Assembly (NCBI GenBank): GCA_964635375.1
Contig: CAZWOU010000005.1
Span: 1-64,000, forward strand
Direction of reading: 5' to 3'
From: CAZMNY01 sp964635375
GTDB lineage: Bacteria > Planctomycetota > Planctomycetia > Pirellulales > Pirellulaceae
Length of the DNA: 64,000 bases
In this document: one piece after another, positions 19,042 to 26,574 of the stretch
Numbering within the stretch: the stretch's first letter is position 1
How the letters are laid out: each line of letters begins with the position of its first letter
Program-made: the position numbers and the translations under genes
The notes under the pieces: model-generated
Seen by the model: only the letters and a program-made list of their open reading frames with translations
Told to the model about the DNA's origin: nothing
Databases searched by the model: none

Positions 19042-20154
19042 TTACGATACTAGCTCACGATACATATCGGCGTAGCCCTCCACCATCTTCTCAATCGTGA
19101 AGTCGGTGGTCATCCGCGTACGCGCTGCGGCTGCGACGCGTTGCGCTAGCTGGGGCTCTTCGAAAATAGTGTTGGCCTTGCGAGCGTACCCGGCCGCATC
19201 GCCCACTTCGACCAACCAACCCGTTTCATCGTGCGTGATCAGGTCCCGATTGCCGGCAATATCGGAAACGACGGCGGGCGTTCCGCTGCACATCGCCTCC
19301 ATCAGTGCATTGGATTGACCTTCATATCCGCTTCCCAGCCAGAAGCAATCGAATGCCGGGATCAACTTCGCCGCGTCCGCCCGTGCGCCAAGAAAATGAA
19401 CGAACTTGGCGACGCCGACTTGCGCGGCGTACTCATGCATGCGGTCTCTCTCGGGGCCGTCGCCAGCGATTACTAAGTGCGATTCTCCTGCTCGACCCGC
19501 ACGTAGCAGTTCAGCAGCCCAGATCAGATCCTTGTAGCGCTTTTGCGGCCACAGGCGACCCACTGCACCGATCAATTTGACGTCGCTCGCGATACCCAAG
19601 TCGCTGCACAACGCGTCGCGGCCAATTCCACCTTGTACGCAAGCAGGGTCGATCCCATTGGGAATCACAACAAACTTTTCCCGAGCGATTCCATGTTTGC
19701 CGTAAAACTCAACCACGCCGTTGCTGTTCGTGGCGATGTGGCTGGTCCGTCTGGCAAGTTTGCGATCGATCCAGAACTCATAGGAACGCTTCCAGGAGTC
19801 GACACACCGTTCGCCGGCGATAACGAACGGGACTCGCTCGCAAAACGCAGCGTGCCGACCATAGCAATTCGCGGCGAAGATCCAAGTATGCACTATTTGC
19901 GGCTTGAGGCGTCGGATTAGCTTGCGAGTTCGCCACCAGGCGCCGGGATCGAGCTTGCGGCGTTTGCCAATCAATTCGACTGGAATCTCAGCGGCGCGCA
20001 GCACCGACTCAAGGGGGCCGGTTCGAGTGAGCACCGCGACGTGCACGTCAAACTCGTCACGCGGCAGTTGCGAGGCAAGCATTGAAAGCTGCTTCTCGGC
20101 GCCGCCTTGATCCAAGGTTGGGATAATCTGGAGGACGCGAGTTCTTGCGCTGAT
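19042..20154 (-). CDS. family 4 glycosyltransferase (possible AUC start)
   Basis: A GT-B glycosyltransferase. Visible motifs: PTLDQGGAEKQLSML at the N-terminus, VIPNGID, GAVGRLWPQKRYKDL, VIAGDGPERDRM, and the GYEGQSNALMEAMCSGTPAV donor-binding segment near the C-terminus. The family normally begins with a strand such as RVLQIIPTLDQGG. Here those residues are encoded upstream of the first standard start codon (TTG 20115). No ATG, GTG, TTG or CTG lies between the preceding in-frame stop and that strand. An ATC at 20154-20152 has GAAGAAGG just upstream and gives ISARTRVLQIIPTLDQGG. I extend the gene to it, with caution. Acceptor sugar unknown; part of the hpt-GT4-GT4-asnB run. Confidence 0.85.
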   Translation of the reverse strand: MSARTRVLQIIPTLDQGGAEKQLSMLASQLPRDEFDVHVAVLTRTGPLESVLRAAEIPVELIGKRRKLDPGAWWRTRKLIRRLKPQIVHTWIFAANCYGRHAAFCERVPFVIAGERCVDSWKRSYEFWIDRKLARRTSHIATNSNGVVEFYGKHGIAREKFVVIPNGIDPACVQGGIGRDALCSDLGIASDVKLIGAVGRLWPQKRYKDLIWAAELLRAGRAGESHLVIAGDGPERDRMHEYAAQVGVAKFVHFLGARADAAKLIPAFDCFWLGSGYEGQSNALMEAMCSGTPAVVSDIAGNRDLITHDETGWLVEVGDAAGYARKANTIFEEPQLAQRVAAAARTRMTTDFTIEKMVEGYADMYRELVS

Positions 20155-20211
20155 GGTAGTGCCTTCTTCGTGTTGGTCTCGGCCTGGACGAATTCGCTTT
20201 AGCCTACAAGG

Positions 20212-21420
20212 TCATGTGCTCGCGACGCGGTGCTTGCGCCGCACCGTTCGCGCCGCGCGGGGGCCCTCAACCAGGGACTCCATCAATTGTAAGTGCGACT
20301 TGGCGGCCTGGGTGATCGTGTAGCGGTTTTCAATGGTATGCCGAGCCGCGGCGCCCAACCGGGCTGCAAGCCCCGGGCGTTGCATGAGAAACGTGACCGC
20401 GGCGGTTAGCGCAGCCACGCTCCCTGACGGAATCAGCCACCCGTTGGCGTCGTGCTGCACGAGTTGCCTGTTTCCGGGTATGTCGGCGGCAATCACGGGC
20501 AACCCATGCGACATCGCCTGCAACATCACGTGGCTCATGCTCGTTTGATTCGCTGGCGAGAGGAATACATCGGCCGCTTGCAAGACGTCCGAAACATCAT
20601 CGAAACAACCTGGCATCATCACGTTGTGGTGCAATCCTAGATCGACGATTTCATGATAGAGAGCCTCGCGCTGAGGCCCGTCGCCGATAAACCAGAGGCG
20701 CGCGTTCGGGTTCGCTTCGACCACTTGGCGGAAAGCGCGGACCGTGTCCAACAGGCGGCGCGAGGCATGTAGGGAACCGACGCAGACGGCGAGCGGAGCG
20801 TCGGGGTGCATGGCCAGATCCCGATTTGCCGATCCCAGTGCCAAGCGAGCGTTCTTTCTCGACTTGACGCTTCGCGTTTCGGCCAACTCCACCCCGTTGG
20901 GAATCGCGATGATTCTCTCGCTGGCGAATCCGGCTCGAGACGCCTCCAGAACAACCTCCGGCGTAGGCGCGATAATGGCCGCCGCAGATTGAATCGCGCG
21001 CAGCATGCGGCGGCCGAACCTCACTTGTTCGAGCCAAGCGCAATCGCCCGTTTCACCACCGCCCTCGTTCCGCACAATCACCGGAATCGAATCGTCATTG
21101 AGCGCCGTAATCGACGCGAATGCATCGTGCCGCAGACGCGAGACGCAAACAGCGTCGTACTCGTCGCGGTGTCGACGCAACCAGCGAGATAACGCATGCA
21201 TGTAGCGGACCGTACCCCACCCCGGAGACTTTGGACTCGGCAACCGCACAACGGGCGTCTCACGGCACACTATTCGAGTCGGCCAATCGGCGTGCCACTG
21301 GGCAGTCACAATCGTCGGGCTCGCGCCCAGACGCTGGAATTCCACCGCGAGATTCAACATCATCGTTTCGGCGCCACCGACCAACGGCCAGAAGCGACGC
21401 GTGATCAGTGCAACGCGCAA
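20212..21420 (-). CDS. family 4 glycosyltransferase
   Basis: About 402 residues, taken from TTG 21420, where the first strand of the fold (RVALITRRFWPLVGGAE) starts. A frame extends upstream into hpt, but those residues have no family similarity. AGGGGATGA, overlapping the hpt stop, can act as ribosome binding site, and the hpt stop is only seven bases away, so translation may be coupled. Motifs: VGGAETMMLNLA, AIPNGVELAE, AVCVGSLHASRRL, WFIGDGPQREAL and LSPANQTSMSHVMLQAMSHG. This last segment matches the E-x7-E type donor site only loosely (MSHVMLQ in place of GFGLVLLE-like sequences). Donor and acceptor unknown. Confidence 0.9.
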   Translation of the reverse strand: MRVALITRRFWPLVGGAETMMLNLAVEFQRLGASPTIVTAQWHADWPTRIVCRETPVVRLPSPKSPGWGTVRYMHALSRWLRRHRDEYDAVCVSRLRHDAFASITALNDDSIPVIVRNEGGGETGDCAWLEQVRFGRRMLRAIQSAAAIIAPTPEVVLEASRAGFASERIIAIPNGVELAETRSVKSRKNARLALGSANRDLAMHPDAPLAVCVGSLHASRRLLDTVRAFRQVVEANPNARLWFIGDGPQREALYHEIVDLGLHHNVMMPGCFDDVSDVLQAADVFLSPANQTSMSHVMLQAMSHGLPVIAADIPGNRQLVQHDANGWLIPSGSVAALTAAVTFLMQRPGLAARLGAAARHTIENRYTITQAAKSHLQLMESLVEGPRAARTVRRKHRVAST

Positions 21421-21427
21421 GCTTGAT

Positions 21428-21958
21428 TCATCCCCTGCTATGTTGGCGGAGGTCTTCTTCTTCCAGGTAGGCGACGTACGGCAGATTGCGATACTCGTCC
21501 ATATAGTCCAGGCCATACCCGACGACGAACTTATCAGGGATCTCAAAGCCAGCGTAGTCCGGCTCCAACGTCACCTCTTGCCGTCCCGTCTTGCGTAGCA
21601 GGACTGCCGTTTGAATCGATGTTGGCCCCAGCGATTCCATCAAACGGATCACTTCCACCAGCGTATTGCCCGTGTCAAAGATGTCGTCGACGAGCAACAC
21701 GTCGCGGCCGTGGATATCGGGCATCAGATCCGAATTGATGATCAATTCACCACGTTTCGTACCTTGGTAGCTGCTTGTCTGAACCACCCCAACTCGTAGC
21801 GGCATTTCGAGCTGCCGGATCAAGTCGGCCAACACGACGACACTGCCCGTCATCACGCCGATGATCGTTAAAGGGGCGCCGGCAAACCGCCGGTTCACCT
21901 CGGCCGCCATTCTCGATACGCCTTCCTCAAGTCGCTCCTGGCTGAGAAGAGTCTTCAC
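21428..21958 (-). CDS. hpt: hypoxanthine phosphoribosyltransferase
   Basis: 176 residues, the usual length. The PRPP-binding loop DVLLVDDIFDTGNTL is intact, and GVMTGSVVVLADLIRQL and VGYGLDYMDEYRNLPYVA match HPRT. It converts hypoxanthine (and often guanine) plus PRPP to the nucleotide in purine salvage; acts in the cytoplasm. It is first in a minus-strand run continuing into two glycosyltransferases, with seven bases to the next start. That linkage is probably co-transcription without shared function. Confidence 0.95.
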   Translation of the reverse strand: MKTLLSQERLEEGVSRMAAEVNRRFAGAPLTIIGVMTGSVVVLADLIRQLEMPLRVGVVQTSSYQGTKRGELIINSDLMPDIHGRDVLLVDDIFDTGNTLVEVIRLMESLGPTSIQTAVLLRKTGRQEVTLEPDYAGFEIPDKFVVGYGLDYMDEYRNLPYVAYLEEEDLRQHSRG

Positions 21959-22399
21959 AAACGCAGCTCCGCGGTAACATCATTAGTAGGCCAAACAACA
22001 GACGATCGATATCTGCCAAGAAAATCGATGTCTGCCTAAGAACGAATTCCAAATGATCGCACAACCGACTCGCCGAAGTCACTCGGGTCATCTCGCGTCC
22101 ATTCTAAGCAACGCCTAGCATTCTACGAGGCCTTACCGTCTGAATGAACCCAGCCAATCGAGGCAATCACGAGGTTTTCGCAGATCATACCGGGCGAGAT
22201 TGCCGCATTCGCGGCGACAGAACGCCGAAGCTGGTTGCCGGCGGCGGAAGGGTTGGCGCCGACAGCGGCCCAAAGCCAGGAGAGAAAGAGAGTCCCCGCC
22301 GCCGCTCTGGCTGCGAGTCTGGCGATGGCGACAAGCCTCGCGATGAGACTTGGCGCCGGCCGGTCGACTTCCACTGCGGTTTGTCGGCGCGTTCCCTAT
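21959..22399. other. intergenic region, possible decayed coding
   Basis: Between hpt and the 22400-22840 gene. A minus-strand frame at 22123-22374 (83 residues, GTG start) has a hydrophobic stretch but no clear ribosome binding site or family. I do not call it. No RNA structure recognised. Confidence 0.4.
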
Positions 22400-22840
22400 C
22401 TATTCTCGACGAAGATAGTAGGGGTATCCGTTTTCGCTGGCGTGTGGCGAGTTGCCAGTGCCGCCCGGCATGAGCGAATTGGGATCGACGGCGCCGCGAG
22501 GAAAAGCGTTCATGTTCAAGCGACTGTCCTCGTTGCGAAGATAGAAAACTCGGCGCGTAAAGTGGTGGGTTGTGTCCGTGGGCGCGTCGACGGTCAGTTT
22601 TGAATAGCCGACAACCGTCAATCTTGAATCGTCGAGTTTCAGAGCGCCCCGTCGACTGCGGGCGTTGCGAACCGTGGCGACGCGAACAAAGTCGAGCGCC
22701 GAAATATCCTGCGTCCAAATGATGCTCGACTCATATGCGAGCGGATCGCGAGAGTCCCATTGATTCATGTTTCGATCGTTAATCAGCCTGGCGACTTCCT
22801 GCCGCCCGTCACCGTAATTAACAGTTCGCGTGTCGATCAT
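22400..22840 (-). CDS. hypothetical protein
   Basis: 146 residues from an ATG with GGGAGAG eight bases upstream; an in-frame stop lies just before the ribosome binding site, so the start is well fixed. No signal peptide or membrane segment. The sequence is hydrophilic, with a central beta-rich part (DSRLTVVGYSKLTVDAP, RRVFYLRNEDSRLNM) and a Gly/Pro-rich end. I do not recognise the family. It is isolated between repeat-rich spacers. Confidence 0.55.
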   Translation of the reverse strand: MIDTRTVNYGDGRQEVARLINDRNMNQWDSRDPLAYESSIIWTQDISALDFVRVATVRNARSRRGALKLDDSRLTVVGYSKLTVDAPTDTTHHFTRRVFYLRNEDSRLNMNAFPRGAVDPNSLMPGGTGNSPHASENGYPYYLRRE

Positions 22841-23023
22841 CGCTTGCTCTCCCTAGGCATCTCTCGGTTCCAGACAATAGACGCCATGTCCCAGGTAATA
22901 GTTCCCCTGTGTCTCATCGCACGAAACGCGCCGAATCACAAATTTGTGTTCACCTTTGCCGCAAGCAATTTGGCGGCAACGACTTCCGTCACTCATTTCG
23001 CCCAACTGCCCACTGCCCTGATT

Positions 23024-23061
23024 GTCTCAAAAACAGACACTCGTCTCAAAAACAGACACTC
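23024..23061. repeat. perfect 19-base tandem repeat, two copies
   Basis: gtctcaaaaacagacactc is present twice head to tail (23024-23042 and 23043-23061). Each unit contains GTCT-N7-AGAC, a small inverted repeat, so it could be a doubled protein-binding site or plain slippage. Confidence 0.85.
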
Positions 23062-23290
23062 GTTGGCGGAATTGAACAATCTTGCAACGGACCGGCTTAT
23101 CCCCAGGTTCGACTGCCCAAATCATTGCCACCTATCCAACACCAGTCTCGGCTGAAAGGTAGCGATAATTTTTTCTTCCCGTCAAACCTACTACGCTATT
23201 CGTCCATAACCCGTTCATCTTGACTTCGGCCCACGACGGGTTTTCAGCTTGGACTGCCCACTCAAGTACTGGCCTGGGCTGGAAATGCAC

Positions 23291-23380
23291 TGGCCGAAGG
23301 CCATATTCAACCGTGGCCTGGCGAACGCTCCAGGAACGACATCGCAACCGTGTTGTCCGAAGGCCATATTCACCGTAGCC
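23291..23380. repeat. REP-like interspersed repeat, copies 2 and 3
   Basis: 23291-23336 reads tggccgaaggccatattc, then ccgtggcctggcgaacgctc and caggaa. 23355-23380 repeats gtccgaaggccatattcacc then gtagcc. Both are related to the element at 3106-3154, but the terminal hairpin is imperfect in copy 2 and missing in copy 3. Confidence 0.7.
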
Positions 23381-23861
23381 GGTCGCGTGAAGAGGACCGC
23401 CCGCCGAATTGGGGCGAGGAAATGGCGGCCGGGAAGGGACAGTGCAATACACCGTCCCGTCCCGCCTGCCGTGAGACACGGTTAGCCAACGCTTAGTCTT
23501 GGTCGCGTGCCCAAGGCAACGCCCGCCAATTCTGATCGCGCAGAGCCACACGGACTCCGCTCCCCCGCAGCCCGACTCCGCGCTTTCAGTTCTGCAACGC
23601 CGATGCATGCGGCCCCGGCGTGAAGCAGCGTACACGCGAGCCCGCATGCTCGGTCGTTGCGGTCGAGCCAATGACTTGTGACTCACCTACCTAATCACCA
23701 AACGGCTTTGGTCCCCATCAGCGTAAGTCGATTTCCCCAACCACCTGACCGCCGGGGGTCTGGACCGCCAGGCGTTGGTTTTTTCGTCCCAGGAGGCGGT
23801 GCTTGCTTGCCCCCAGTCGTCCACTCGCGGACAATGCCATGGACGGGCGAGCTGTCGCCTG

Positions 23862-24611
23862 ATGTCACTTGGCCAACAAAAAAGGGACCGGATCGTGGCC
23901 GCCGAGCTCCAGGAAGTGCTGTTTCTCGATCAGCCAGAGCCTTGCCCTTACCTCTCGGGGAAAGTGGCTCGACTCCCCTTGCGGCAGCCTTTGAGCCCAC
24001 TGAGCGGGCCCGAACTGGACACGAGATTGGCGGGAGGCGACCGCCGCTGTGGGACGCTGCTCTATCGCACCCGTTGCTCCGGTTGTCGCGATTGCGAGCC
24101 GATTCGAATTCGCGTTGACCAATTCCGGCCAAGTGCAACACAACGCCGCGTCTATCGAAATGGCGAGCGATCCATTGTGACTTCGATCGGTTCTCCTGTC
24201 GCTGACGCCAGCCGCGTCGCCCTCTACAACAAGCATCGCCACCTGCGAGGGCTTGATGATGCTTCCGCAAAAATCACCCTCAGAGGCTATCAAGACTTTT
24301 TGATCGAATCTTGCTGCGAGACGCTAGAAATCTGCTATCGCGTCGATGATGAGATAGCAGCCGTGGCAATTGCCGATCGTGGCGAGCAAGCGTTGTCGGC
24401 CGTCTATTGCTTCTTCGATCCACGCTATTCGAAACAGAGTTTGGGCGTTTATTCCGTTCTCAAGCAGGTTGAGTTGGCCGCGAGTTGGTCCCTTGAATTC
24501 GTCTACTTGGGACTTTATGTCGCGGACTCAAGCCACATGAACTACAAGGCCGCGTTCCGCCCGCATGAGCGTCTAATTGACGGTCGCTGGCAAGAATTTG
24601 GCGGGCGTTGA
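23862..24611 (+). CDS. bpt: bacterial aspartate/glutamate leucyltransferase (arginyltransferase family)
   Basis: About 249 residues from ATG 23862. The N-terminal Cys-rich part, CPYLSGKVARLP and CGTLLYRTRCSGCRDCEPIR, matches the ATE_N domain. The C-terminal half (YNKHRHLRG, YCFFDPRYSKQSLGVYSVL, YLGLYVADSSHMNYKAAFRP) matches the GNAT-like ATE_C domain. Bpt moves leucine from Leu-tRNA to N-terminal Asp or Glu, marking proteins for ClpAP through the N-end rule. No partner genes are adjacent. The exact start is uncertain; an upstream frame to 23775 and a GTG at 23895 are alternatives. Confidence 0.9.
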   Translation: MSLGQQKRDRIVAAELQEVLFLDQPEPCPYLSGKVARLPLRQPLSPLSGPELDTRLAGGDRRCGTLLYRTRCSGCRDCEPIRIRVDQFRPSATQRRVYRNGERSIVTSIGSPVADASRVALYNKHRHLRGLDDASAKITLRGYQDFLIESCCETLEICYRVDDEIAAVAIADRGEQALSAVYCFFDPRYSKQSLGVYSVLKQVELAASWSLEFVYLGLYVADSSHMNYKAAFRPHERLIDGRWQEFGGR

Positions 24612-24977
24612 GGAGAGTGGCGAAGTTGGGTCGACGGGATTCTGGTTGAACCGGCAGGGTGGATTGGACGTAGTCAAGGTTCGTAGCGGCGAGCCATCGG
24701 CAAAGATACTGATAATCTCGCCTTGCTGGTACTTGCCGCTTCTTGTATTTGTACGCGGCCTTTCGTGCGCCCCAAGGGCTGCGATTGGCCATGAAACGCT
24801 TCAAGCCGAGGAACGTTCAGCGAGTGTCGACGACGCGGGGGCCGGAAATGCCGCTGCTGAGCGTCTAGCCTGGACGGCCCGAAGTGGAAAGCAGTCCTGC
24901 GGTTGCCAAGGCCGTAAGACCTGATTGAAGCGGATGCAACGATTGAGCTAACAATTGTCCGTGAAAGGATTCCGGAT
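24612..24977. other. intergenic region between bpt and POTRA gene
   Basis: No supported gene on the plus strand. On the minus strand, a frame ending at 24460 has a basic, KR- and Y-rich N-terminus (24793-24650 or so). Without a ribosome binding site or family I leave it uncalled. The ribosome binding site AAAGGA of the next gene lies at its right end. Confidence 0.4.
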
Positions 24978-26498
24978 ATGAGACGCAGGTGCATGGATTG
25001 CCCAGCGGATGGAACAGGACTGGCAAGCAGACTCGCCCCCAAGAAATTGCTGCTCGGGCTAGTTGTGCTCGTTCCACTAGCAATCGCCCCGCCGGTTCTC
25101 GCCCAACGGGGGGCGCCGCCGCAACCGGCCGGTCAAGACGAACGTACATTTCGACAACGCGTCGCCGAGACAGGCGGCCCGATCTACCGACCCGTGACTG
25201 CGCAACCGTTAGTCGTGGACGTGCTGATTAGGGGAAATGAGACCATTCGCGAGCACGAGATCTTCCAACATCTTCGTACTCGTCGCGATCGCGAATTCGA
25301 TCCCGAGCTGATTCAGGCGGACGTTCGTCGCTTGGCCGGCACCGGGAAATTCGCCGACGTCGATACGTTCACCGAGAAGACTGCTCGCGGCGTGATCGTC
25401 ACCTTTCAATTGCGCGAACGATCCTCGGTCCGTTACGTGAGATTCCACGGAAACCGAGGGATTGGCGACCAACGGCTTGTCACCGCGTGCGGGATCAAGA
25501 TAGGAGATCCGGTCAACCGATTCGCCGTCAGTGAAGGCAGGCGAAAGACAGCCGAATTCTACCGCGGCAAGGGATTCTCCAAAGTGCAGGTGCAAGTCCT
25601 GGAAGGGAACCAGAAGACCGATCGAGGCGTGGTGTTCATCGTTCAGGAGGGCCCGGTTGAGCGAGTTTCAAGCGTTCGTTTCGTCGGCAACACGATTGCC
25701 AGCGACGCCCGCTTGCGAACTCAGATTCAATCCAAGCCCGGCGTGTTGTGGTACCTGTTCAGCGGCAAGGTGGATCGCAACAAGATCGATGAGGATGTGG
25801 AACGGCTGACGGCCTACTATCGAAATCTGGGCTACTTCAACGCTCGCGTGGGACGCGACTTGGACTTCGACTCGTCCGGCAAGTGGTTAGCACTGACATT
25901 CGTCATCGATGAAGGGCCGCGGTACCGCGTTCGCAGCATCAGCGTGGCCGGCAACGAAAAATTCACAGCGGAACAGTTGTTGACGCAAGTGAGTCTGGCG
26001 CAGGGCGAGTTCTTCAATCTTCCCAAAATGCAAGCGGACGTGAATGCCCTCCGCGAATTGTACGGCAGCCAAGGCCATATCTTCGCCGAGATCAAGGCGG
26101 ACCCCCGCTTTCTCGAGGAGCCCGGCCTGTTGGACCTGACCTACGAGGTCGAAGAGGGGCAGCAGTTTCGCGTAGGTCAGATCAACGTCCACATCGAGGG
26201 AGAGAACCCACACACGCGGCAGAACGTTGTGCTCAATCGAATCTCACTCAGACCCGGCGATATCGTCGACATTCGAGAAGTTCGCGCCAGCGAGCGGCGA
26301 CTGCGCTATTCCCAACTGTTCCGCAACAACCCGGCCCAAGGCGTCATGCCTCGAATTGTGATGCGCCCGCCGGAGATTGAGGAACTAGAAGCGATGGCGA
26401 GTCGTGGCGAAGGCAGCACCTATCGAGGACAAAACCCTGTCGACAACCAGCCTCCGCGAAGTCCGCCGCAATCGGAACCATCGCGGTACAAGCGGTAG
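24978..26498 (+). CDS. POTRA-repeat outer membrane assembly protein without barrel (BamA N-terminal half)
   Basis: 506 residues from an ATG preceded by AAAGGA. A signal peptide (LLLGLVVLVPLAIAPPVLAQ) targets it to the periplasm. After a short linker come about five POTRA-like repeats from residue 75 to 470. Each shows the pattern of a first strand with a V..V.GN motif (VLIRGNETIREHEIF, VRFHGNRGIGDQRL, VRFVGNTIASDARL, ISVAGNEKFTAEQL), a helix pair, and a closing strand with RxxV.F/.V.EG (VIVTFQLRERSS, VVFIVQEGP). In BamA/Omp85 proteins these repeats precede the 16-stranded barrel. Here the protein ends in a Pro/Ser-rich tail, and the barrel is a separate gene 76 bases downstream. It probably acts with it in outer membrane protein insertion. 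Confidence 0.85.
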   Translation: MRRRCMDCPADGTGLASRLAPKKLLLGLVVLVPLAIAPPVLAQRGAPPQPAGQDERTFRQRVAETGGPIYRPVTAQPLVVDVLIRGNETIREHEIFQHLRTRRDREFDPELIQADVRRLAGTGKFADVDTFTEKTARGVIVTFQLRERSSVRYVRFHGNRGIGDQRLVTACGIKIGDPVNRFAVSEGRRKTAEFYRGKGFSKVQVQVLEGNQKTDRGVVFIVQEGPVERVSSVRFVGNTIASDARLRTQIQSKPGVLWYLFSGKVDRNKIDEDVERLTAYYRNLGYFNARVGRDLDFDSSGKWLALTFVIDEGPRYRVRSISVAGNEKFTAEQLLTQVSLAQGEFFNLPKMQADVNALRELYGSQGHIFAEIKADPRFLEEPGLLDLTYEVEEGQQFRVGQINVHIEGENPHTRQNVVLNRISLRPGDIVDIREVRASERRLRYSQLFRNNPAQGVMPRIVMRPPEIEELEAMASRGEGSTYRGQNPVDNQPPRSPPQSEPSRYKR

Positions 26499-26574
26499 CC
26501 GTTCAACGGACGAGCAACCACGACATCGTAATCAAGCACAGAATTCGCCGTAGGCTATACAAATAGGACAGCGC

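Larger units (their letters stand above)
22841..23861. other. 1-kb repeat-rich intergenic region
   Basis: No supported gene. It holds a perfect 19-base tandem duplication (23024-23061) and two REP-like copies (23291-23336, 23355-23380). Long frames crossing it, such as 23132-23686 minus, read repeat units with phrases like EYGLRP and have no protein-like composition. Confidence 0.6.

Noticed and set aside
22123..22374. 83-residue frame with a hydrophobic stretch, minus strand
   Set aside because: No ribosome binding site or recognised family; only 25 bases after the neighbouring stop, so it may be read-through noise.
23062..23086. possible sigma-54 promoter after the 19-base repeats
   Set aside because: The GG and GC elements are 14 bases apart instead of 10, so it does not fit the consensus.
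23132..23686. 184-residue open frame on the minus strand
   Set aside because: It is made of the REP-like repeat units (repeated phrases such as EYGLRP) and has no protein-like composition.
24460..24804. basic 114-residue frame on the minus strand downstream of bpt
   Set aside because: TTG start without ribosome binding site, and it runs antisense into bpt.
26499..26574. POTRA and barrel genes as one gene broken by a frameshift
   Set aside because: The second gene has its own ribosome binding site, signal sequence and linker; the first ends in a normal polar tail.
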